This document shows positions 57,827 to 64,000 of a DNA stretch of 64,000 nucleotides, in pieces (the stretch's first letter is position 1; each line of letters starts with the position of its first letter). The translations under genes and the position numbers were made by a program. This DNA is from DATEKX01 sp963726785 (GTDB taxonomy: Bacteria; Acidobacteriota; Blastocatellia; UBA7656): NCBI GenBank assembly GCA_963726785.1, contig CAVSDJ010000001.1:564942-628941 (forward strand), given 5' to 3'. Below the pieces are notes generated by a model. The model saw nothing but the letters and a program-made list of their open reading frames with translations, was not told the DNA's origin and did not search any database.

Positions 57827-58384
57827 ATGAGTGCAAATATTATGGCTGATGGGCCGCGCGTAGATGGTGAGACACTGGTGATATGCGATGCGGCTGGCAG
57901 AGTTCAAGCTGTCACTTCGAGCGCGTCGAGCGATGTAATCCCTTGTTCGCCTGTCAAGCATAAGCACTTCGCAGAGGTTTTCGGGCAAGACTCGGAAATA
58001 ACCCGATGGTTGACTTACCATATGAACGAAGCGCGCAGGCAAGGAGATTATTACAACGAATCGCAATTGGAGAATGGTAATAGCCCATTAGTTATCAAGC
58101 TTGAAAGCTTGAAGTGCGATGAAGAGTTTTACGGGTTTGCGCTCACAATCTCGCCTTTAGTTGCGCGTAACAACGGCAGTAACCACGAAGAAGGCGACGC
58201 GGTCATTTATCGAAAGCAGTGGCACGAGATCAAAAATCATATCGGCGCGCTGAAACTCTATGCAACATTTCTCACGAAAAAATTGCCCGAAGGCGATGAA
58301 CGACAAGCCGTCGAGAAAATGTTGAGTGGAATCAACACTCTTATTGAATATTTAGCTAGAATCCGCAGAGGAGAAGCTCAGTGA
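57827..58384 (+). CDS. PAS-DHp protein lacking a kinase ATPase domain
   Basis: 185 residues. Residues ~10-115 resemble a PAS domain (TLVICDAAGRVQAV at the start, FYGFALTISPL at the end). Residues ~125-185 form a two-helix dimerisation/phosphotransfer domain with an H-box QWHEIKNHIGALKLYATFL (His133); the HExKN core is kept, but the usual Pro after Asn is replaced by His. The protein stops after the second helix and no N, G1 or G2 box follows in any frame before the next gene. It may be a Spo0B-like phosphotransferase or a phosphatase for the regulator. Its stop overlaps the regulator start. Confidence 0.75.
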   Translation: MSANIMADGPRVDGETLVICDAAGRVQAVTSSASSDVIPCSPVKHKHFAEVFGQDSEITRWLTYHMNEARRQGDYYNESQLENGNSPLVIKLESLKCDEEFYGFALTISPLVARNNGSNHEEGDAVIYRKQWHEIKNHIGALKLYATFLTKKLPEGDERQAVEKMLSGINTLIEYLARIRRGEAQ

Positions 58385-59760
58385 AAAGACGAGGCAATAT
58401 ACTTGTTATTGACGACGAGGAACCGATACTGGATGCGCTCAGATTAAATCTTGCGCACGCGGGATTCACCATATCAACAGCCAAGAACGGCGAAGAAGGA
58501 TTAGCGCTGTTCGATAACGGAGATTTCGATCTGGTGCTTTGCGATCTCCAGCTTCCCGATATGCCCGGCACCGAAGTGCTCAAAAAGCTGAAAGAGAAAC
58601 GATCATCGGTTGAGGTTATTATCATCAGCGGGTACGGCTCCGTTTCCAACGCTGTCGAAGCGACAAAAGCCGGAGCGTTTCATTTCGTCGAAAAGCCGTT
58701 TGAGTTTGACGCGCTGCAATTGCTGATCGAGCGCGCGCTGGAACGCAAGACTCTCATCGAAGAAAGCGACACGTTGCGTCGCACGCTCCAGCAGCGAACG
58801 ACTTATAGCGACATAGTCGGTCGCTCGAAGCAGATGCAGAACATATTCGAGATGATTGAAGCCGTAGCCAAAAGCGATGCGAACATCTTGATCGTTGGTG
58901 AATCCGGCACAGGCAAAGAGCTGATCGCAAACGCGGTTCACTATAACTCGCACAGAGCGAAAGGGCCGTTTGTGAAAGTCAACTGCGCTGCGCTGCCTAA
59001 AGAGTTGATCGAATCGGAATTGTTCGGTCACACAAAGGGCGCGTTCACGGGCGCGGCTCGCGATAAAGAAGGACTGATCGCGCGAGCCAACGGCGGTTCG
59101 CTGTTGCTGGACGAGATTGCAGAGATGCCGCTTGAGCTTCAGCCGAAACTTTTGCGCGCGCTTCAAGAGCGAGTATTCTACAGGCTCGGCAGTGAAAGGC
59201 CGGTCGAAGTAGATTTCCGGCTTATTTGTTCAACAAATCGAAATCCGCCCGAAGCCGTGCGAAGCGGGCTGCTGCGCGAAGACCTCTATTATCGCATCTC
59301 GACGATCACGATAGAGGTTCCGCCGTTGCGCGACCGCGCCGAAGATATTCAATTGCTGGCCGATCATTTTCTCAAGACGTTCGCTGAAAAGTACAACAAG
59401 CGCGCGCAGGCTTTTTCTCAGGGGGCCACTTCAACGATGTACAACTATCACTGGCCGGGTAATGTGCGCGAGCTTGAGTCTGCGCTCGAACGCGCTATCC
59501 TGCTCTCGAAAGGCGAGAACATCGAAGCGAGCGATCTGCCTTTCAAGGCGACAGAAGCGCCTCAACCGAGCAGCGGCGGCAGCACCACTGAATTTTATGT
59601 TCCGCCTGAGATGAAGCTTGAAGACATCGAGCGCGAAGTCATCTACCAGACGCTCAAGCGCACGAAGGGGAACAAGCAGGCAGCCGCTACGGCTCTGGGG
59701 ATATACAGGCCCAGACTCTATAGCAAGATCAGGAAGTACAATTTGACGGAGTTCATGTGA
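58381..59760 (+). CDS. NtrC-family sigma-54 response regulator
   Basis: 459 residues, intact. The receiver has IDDEE (10-14), Asp55 (LVLCDLQLPD), IISGYGS and FVEKPFEF. The AAA+ domain has GESGTGKE, GAFTGA, LLLDEIAEMP and REDLYYRIS. The Fis-type helix-turn-helix is NKQAAATALGIYRPRLYSKIRKY. The GTG start lies in the overlap GTGA with the stop of the PAS-DHp gene, so the two proteins are made together. It is probably the output of a relay with the DHp protein and the divergent receiver. Confidence 0.93.
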   Translation: MKRRGNILVIDDEEPILDALRLNLAHAGFTISTAKNGEEGLALFDNGDFDLVLCDLQLPDMPGTEVLKKLKEKRSSVEVIIISGYGSVSNAVEATKAGAFHFVEKPFEFDALQLLIERALERKTLIEESDTLRRTLQQRTTYSDIVGRSKQMQNIFEMIEAVAKSDANILIVGESGTGKELIANAVHYNSHRAKGPFVKVNCAALPKELIESELFGHTKGAFTGAARDKEGLIARANGGSLLLDEIAEMPLELQPKLLRALQERVFYRLGSERPVEVDFRLICSTNRNPPEAVRSGLLREDLYYRISTITIEVPPLRDRAEDIQLLADHFLKTFAEKYNKRAQAFSQGATSTMYNYHWPGNVRELESALERAILLSKGENIEASDLPFKATEAPQPSSGGSTTEFYVPPEMKLEDIEREVIYQTLKRTKGNKQAAATALGIYRPRLYSKIRKYNLTEFM

Positions 59761-59770
59761 AAGGAATGAT

Positions 59771-59975
59771 ATGAGTACCTGTCTTCGTTGTGGCGGCGAA
59801 GTTTCATCTTCCGATATTCAATGCGCGAAGTGCGGCGAAGCTTTGCGAAAGCAGACGCACGAGCTTGTAGGCAAGAGCCTGGCCGACAAGTACCTGATAG
59901 AAGAGCATCTTGGCTCTGGCGGGATGTGCGATGTATATCGCGCGACTCACTCAGGGATGGGCAAACAGGTGTTCA
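59771..59975 (+). CDS. Zinc-ribbon Ser/Thr protein kinase, cut off by the contig join
   Basis: Only the first ~68 residues are real. A zinc ribbon CLRCGGEVSSSDIQCAKCG (two CxxC pairs) precedes the start of a eukaryotic-type kinase: LADKYLIEEHLGSGGMCDVYRATHSGMGKQV, that is, strand 1, the Gly-rich loop and strand 2. The next residues should be AVKxL with the ATP-binding Lys. Instead the reading frame passes into unrelated high-GC DNA. The ATG follows the regulator stop by ten bases with an AAAGGAA ribosome site, so this kinase belongs to the sigma-54-promoted operon. Confidence 0.8.
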
Positions 59976-60000
59976 TGTCGGAAAATACGAAAACCGGTCG
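59970..60000. other. Probable chimeric assembly join
   Basis: Left of this point base composition and codon use match the previous 60 kb. Right of it the DNA is GC-rich with actinobacterial-type proteins. The kinase gene is severed inside its N-lobe. No insertion sequence, tRNA, integrase or direct repeat marks the point, so an assembly error is more likely than a biological insertion. Confidence 0.75.
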
Positions 60001-62299
60001 GCCAGACGGCCAAGACCACGACAGTCGGGGTCGAGATCGTCAAGAACGGGGCGGTCATCGACACGATCACCCGCCGCTGGCCGCCGACGCCGACGGTGTC
60101 TCGGTCCGGCGTCTTACCGCCTAGACGGCGACAGGCTCGTGGTCGACGTTTCGCATCGCGGCCAGGACGTCAAGTACCCGATCATGGTCGATCCCGATAT
60201 CTCAGAGGTCTTCGGGCCTGCTGACTTCAACCCCTCCTGTGCCACCAACTACGGTTGGTACACCCAGTCTTGGGGTCAGGCGATGTCGGTGTACTGCAAT
60301 GACCCGTCCCCGAGGTGGCGGCGGCTTGTGGATCCAGTCTCTCAATCAGGCCTATGACAACGACTCGCGCACGCAGTGGGTCTACAGCGTGCCTAACTAC
60401 GTGATGGTCAAGAGCGCGTGGATGGATGGCGTGTGGGTCCATAGCTCGGGCACGCACATGTACGCGGGCATTGCCTACGGCAGTCGCTGGAACGGCCCGG
60501 TCGTGAACGTCTATGACGACAGGCTGAACGACAACCTCACCGTCACCGCTACGGCGCCTGACCACATGAACTCGTTTGTCATGGGTCTCTATGAGGATTG
60601 CTGCTGGGGTGCGGCGGTACGTCCGTCGATCGCTTGGGCGGGCTTCAACGGCATCAACATCAAGCTCGGCGACGGCACCCCGCCATGGGGCGTGGAACTG
60701 CGGGACTTCTCGCCGAACTTGCCGGTTCCCACGCAGGTCAACGAGTACGGCCTGAACTGGGGCACCAAAAAGTGGGTGTCGGCCCAAGGCAGCTACACGT
60801 TCAAGGCCTTCGCGGGCGACTCGGTCTCGGACTGAAGTCGATCGGCATTGCACGCGTGGTCCCGAGCTCGCCGACCAACCTGGCGGGCACTGTCGATGAC
60901 TGGATCCTGGGCGTCGGGGTCAATGGGTGCACGGGCACCCGCTCAGCGCCCTGCACGGTGAGCGGGTACGCGGTCAACCAACCGCTGGATCTCTCCTCAC
61001 AAAACGGCGTCATCGGCCTGCGGACCTACGCAACAGACATCGCCGGCAACGCCGGTCACGGCGTGGGCTTCTTCCTCAGGGTCGACCGCGACAAGCCGAC
61101 AATCAACCTGTCAGGCACCGCCATCACCCCCAACGCCGTACCCGTCAACCCCACGTTGGGCATCTACGTCTCCGACGGCAACAACTCCTCGCTGGCGACC
61201 AGAAACAGCGGCGTCCGGCGCGTGCACATCTACCTCAAAAACCCGGACAACAGCGTCACCCCCATTGCCGACTGGACGAACCCGAACACCGACATCACCA
61301 GCAATGACTTCGGCCCCCTGAACTACACTCTCCCCACCCCCCAGAGAGGCCGGTACGTCCTCTTTGTCAACGCCTACGACGACGTCGGCCACGTCTCTCC
61401 AGCCGTCCAAGAACTCAACGTCACGGACTATCCGACGAGCTGGAACCTCGGTGGCGCGGATCACATCATCAACACCGCTGCCGAAGCTCAGGCCGTAGTG
61501 TCGACGATGCAGGCGGCCGGTACGGATCCGAATGCGACGAACGTCTACAACGGTGTTGCGCCGAGTGAGCGCGCGCTCGTAGATCAGCAGTTCAAGGCGG
61601 TGACGGGCGAGCGGCAGCTCGTGCGTTGGCTCAACACGTCGGAGTACTACTACTCCGATGATGGCGTCCTCTGCCACTTCGCTTCGGCCAGCCTGGTCTC
61701 ACAGGCCGGTCTGGATGTAACAACGGCCAAGGTCACCACCACAGGCGGCAAGTCGTCGTGGACGGCGGGTCCGGAGATCACCAGCACCTCGCTGAACGAC
61801 GGAATCGGGTACGACAACCCGCCCGATGACGGCACGGCGACCGCCGCCCGCACGAACTGGCATTACAAGGGAGTCGGGCACTTCGACTTCACGAGCGCCG
61901 ACGGGGACGCCTATGCGTTCGGCTATGTCAACTGGTACAACGGCAGCTCGCTGGCCAAGGTCCTTGTCCGCCGAGCGTATATCCGTGACAACGACCAGTC
62001 GAAGATCGTCGCCCTGCACCCCGTGGGGTGTATCTGGACACAGTTGAAGTTCGGCTACTTGACCGTCAGCACCAGCGTCCCCGGGCCCTCTGCATCGATC
62101 GCAGGCGCGAAACGGTGGGGAGAAGGCTGTGAAATGCCGCACCGGCAGCCAGGACCGCCCGAGTCCGATCTATCTCAACAACCAGGGCTTCTCGAAGAGC
62201 ATGCTCAGTTCGATGACGGTCATGGTCTGCACGTCAGCGACGAAGGCTGCCGGACCCACCGCATGCGCGTGGAACAAGAACGTCTATTCAGGAGCGTGA
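59985..62299 (+). CDS. Actinobacterial-type secreted protein, 5'-truncated and frameshifted
   Basis: Not assigned to a named family. The readable protein includes TTTVGVEIVKNGAVIDTITR, YRLDGDRLVVDVSHRGQDVK followed by a YPIMVDP motif, as seen near the start of large actinobacterial secreted proteins. A Trp/Tyr/Asn-rich jelly-roll-like region, VDRDKPTINLSGT (Ig-like) and a C-terminal beta-rich domain ending AWNKNVYSGA follow. At least four frame changes occur (near 60105, 60318, 60830 and 62128). The start is missing at the join. Codons are strongly G/C-ending, unlike everything before 59,970. Confidence 0.55.
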
Positions 62300-62334
62300 C
62301 CTGACGTAGAAACGAGTAGACCAAGAGCACGGAG

Positions 62335-62363
62335 AGGCGGCCCGGCACTCAGCCGGGTCGCCT
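62335..62363 (+). terminator. GC-rich terminator-like hairpin
   Basis: AGGCGGCCCGGC pairs with GCCGGGTCGCCT (one mismatch) over a five-base loop. It lies ~36 bases after the stop of the secreted protein. The lack of a T run is common for terminators in high-GC actinobacteria. Confidence 0.6.
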
Positions 62364-62628
62364 CGCCTATTAAGTCTCCTGCGCCTGCAGCTTCTGCCAG
62401 GCCAAACCGCGGAGCGACGAAGTAAACATTGGCAATGGCCTGTGGCGATAGCCACGCACCGCGTTCGATGTCGGCCGCGAGAGCTGGTCGGGCAACAGGT
62501 TGATCGTCGCTGCATCGCCCGGGTGCCCGAACGAGGAGATCTGTAGGGATCGCCGGGCCGCTATGGGTATGAGGCTGTTCTCGCGGAAGCTCCGGCCGTT
62601 GGAGCTGACCGCTGCTGCACCGAGGTGT

Positions 62629-63005
62629 TCATCTGCACTCGACGCCGATTTGCCGGCATTCCTCCAGGAGCATGTTGACGATGTCCTTAGACTTGTTGTC
62701 GCAGAACAACTGGCCCAGCTTCTTCTCGTGGTAACGCACGCCGTGCTTGCTGACCATGGCGATGAAGCCCCAGGGGTGTAGCGAGCCAGGGCCGACTTGC
62801 AGAAGTGTGGGTTCTGGGAGAAGAAGTTGGCCGGGTGGGTGTACATGTGGGTGAGTTGCAACGGCCACCGCCGGACATGAGGATCTTCTTGCCCGCCTTG
62901 TTGGAGTGGTCGATCAGCATCACCTGCCGGCGCGTGCGGCGGCGGTCAGGGCACACATCACGCCGGCGGCGCCTGCGCCGATGATCACAACGTCGGTGGT
63001 GCACG
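62629..63005 (-). pseudogene. HI0933/YhiN-like FAD flavoprotein fragment, frameshifted
   Basis: The N-terminal part is readable by switching frames: a FAD-binding DVVIIGAGAAGVMCALTAAARAG, then VMLIDHSNKAGKKILMSGGG with RCN, THMYTHPANFFSQNPHFCKSAL, and GFIAMVSKHGVRYHEKKLGQLFCDNKS. These are the first ~125 residues of the HI0933 family. At least three frame changes fall within 380 bases, a higher error density than before 60 kb. The rest of the gene should lie at 62370-62628, but that stretch does not read clearly as this family. FAD-linked oxidoreductase function is from the family only. Confidence 0.6.
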
Positions 63006-63120
63006 GCACATCCTCAGCACAATCCGGAGCTCAACGGGTGTTCGGTGTCGAGAACGTGCGGCTCCGCTCATCACATGAACGGCCGTGAACGACGCGGCCC
63101 ACGACCAGGAGACGACGTTT

Positions 63121-63556
63121 ATGACCGTCCTGCGCCTGGAGCACATCGGCATCGTCGTCGACGACCTCGCGGCCGCGACGGCCTTCTTCGCCGCGCTCGT
63201 TCTCGAAGTTGAGGGTGAGGCGTCCGTCGAGGGCGGCCTGGTCGACCGCATCAACGGGCTCGAGGGCGTGTGGGCCGACGTCGTGATACTGCGGACCCCA
63301 GATGGCAACGGCAAGGTGGAGCTAGCCAAGTACCGCGCGCCCGCATACGACCGCGATGACGGGTCGGCGCCAGCCAATGCCCCGGGTATTCGCCACATCC
63401 TCTTCGCCGTTGAGACATCGAGGCGTCCCTCGCCGGTCTGCGAGGGCATGGCGGCGAGCTGGTCGCGAGTTGGTGAACTACGAGAACAGCTACTGGCTCT
63501 GCTACGTGCGCGGGCCGGCGGGGATCATCGTCGAGCTGGCGGAGAAGATCGGCTGA
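63121..63556 (+). CDS. VOC-family (glyoxalase-like) protein, frameshifted
   Basis: About 145 residues. It begins TVLRLEHIGIVVDDLAAATAFF, the typical first beta-alpha-beta unit of vicinal-oxygen-chelate proteins with a metal-ligand His, continues NGKVELAKYRAP and APGIRHILFAVE, and ends LVNYENSYWLCYVRGPAGIIVELAEKIG in another frame, with the C-terminal Glu ligand in VELAE. One or two indels near 63415-63470 explain the break. An AGGAGA ribosome site precedes the ATG at 63121. The substrate is unknown. High-GC codon use places it with the foreign segment. Confidence 0.75.
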
Positions 63557-64000
63557 CGGCGGCTGCCCGCCGCGCCGGGTAAGCCCAGGACGCGGACGGT
63601 CATCCGCATCCCAGGCGCGTGCAGGCGCGCGCGATCGACACGAGGGGCAGATCTGGCTTGCTACACGCAGCGAGTCGGGCGGCACTTGCTCAGGCGGGCA
63701 ACCGCGAGCTTTTTTGGGCCCGCCGCGACGCCAATGAGTCTGTGACCGTGGCTATGTCGCTGGCCCGCTGCTCGAAATTCCGCCCACACGACCCCCCACG
63801 GCGCAGCCTAAAGCTCACCAACCACGTCCTCTGCATCCTGTCTCTCCGATGAAGGACCCCGGAAGTACGGGGGAGTGCGCCGGGGAGACCCGGAGAGGCG
63901 CTGACCCCGCCCGCCCCGGTCTCCCCGTTGATCGTCAGATCACTCTGGTCGGGGCGGTGTACGACCGCACGTCCGACCGAAGCCCTGACCGGAAGGCCAG
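63557..64000. other. High-GC tail without a recognised gene
   Basis: No ORF here reads as a known protein. A perfect 10-bp stem (63881-63890 with 63918-63927) encloses 27 bases and may be a terminator. Base composition matches the foreign segment. Confidence 0.4.

Noticed and set aside
59985..62299. Horizontal transfer of actinobacterial genes into the host
   Set aside because: Possible in principle, but the severed kinase, absence of mobility genes, unbroken high-GC composition to the window end and higher error density fit a chimeric contig better.
1..64000. Prophage, defence island or toxin-antitoxin locus
   Set aside because: No integrase, capsid, portal, restriction, Cas or recognisable toxin-antitoxin pair was found. 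The only mobile element with a gene is the insertion sequence at 7.4-8.9 kb.

Overview
The window looks like a contig from an uncultured, Gram-negative, mid-GC bacterium, joined near position 59,970-60,000 to a short piece of high-GC, actinobacterium-like DNA. For the first 60 kb the best guess is Acidobacteriota, probably class Blastocatellia. This is an inference from the gene mix: several sigma-54 activators, secreted proteins ending in an IPT/TIG-like domain, a YbhGFSR-type exporter, a DUF4331-TPR-NicO locus, and envelope proteins with lipoprotein signals. There is no rRNA or other decisive marker.

Layout. 1-2.5 kb: start of an OmpA-like lipoprotein and a DICT-GAF-GGDEF diguanylate cyclase. 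2.5-7.3 kb (minus): argS, aroF-type DAHP synthase and a GT-C glycosyltransferase in one operon. 7.4-8.9 kb: a complete ISKra4-like insertion sequence with 9-bp target duplications, beside a REP-like palindrome. 9.1-13.9 kb (plus): sirtuin, larC, folE, metG. 13.9-26.5 kb: two copies of a 152-nt palindromic repeat bracket a YD-repeat lipoprotein, a DUF4331-TPR-nickel/cobalt transporter locus, an SbcD operon and ruvB. 26.6-32.1 kb (minus): a YbhGFSR-type ABC exporter. 32.1-38.4 kb: STAS and zinc-ribbon proteins, a three-GAF sigma-54 activator, a DUF1232 protein and mpl. 38.5-48.2 kb: secreted proteins (BNR, matrixin-like, glycine zipper, PPC), a dehydrogenase, an HU protein, a second STAS protein and tRNA-Val. 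48.4-51.7 kb (minus): a histidine kinase and its NtrC-type regulator. 51.8-56.9 kb (minus): an XdhC-like protein, a DUF2723 membrane protein and three tandem LolA-like paralogues. 57.0-60.0 kb: a lone receiver, divergent from a sigma-54-promoted operon encoding a PAS-DHp protein without an ATPase domain, an NtrC-type regulator and a zinc-ribbon Ser/Thr kinase. 60.0-64.0 kb: broken actinobacterial-type genes (secreted protein, HI0933-like flavoprotein, VOC protein).

Two points govern how the annotation should be read. First, about thirty genes or gene segments are broken by single-base indels, often in short homopolymers, while the proteins stay conserved on both sides. This looks like residual long-read error, so split genes are reported here as one gene each. 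Second, the Ser/Thr kinase is cut inside its ATP-binding lobe where the high-GC DNA begins, which points to an assembly chimera.

The most interesting candidate system is the 57.0-60.0 kb cluster. A stand-alone receiver, a DHp-only phosphotransfer-like protein and a sigma-54 response regulator have the same set of parts as the Spo0F-Spo0B-Spo0A phosphorelay, and the operon has a near-perfect -24/-12 promoter. Other candidates are the C-terminal domain shared by three unrelated secreted proteins, and the 152-nt repeat whose two copies show compensatory base changes.
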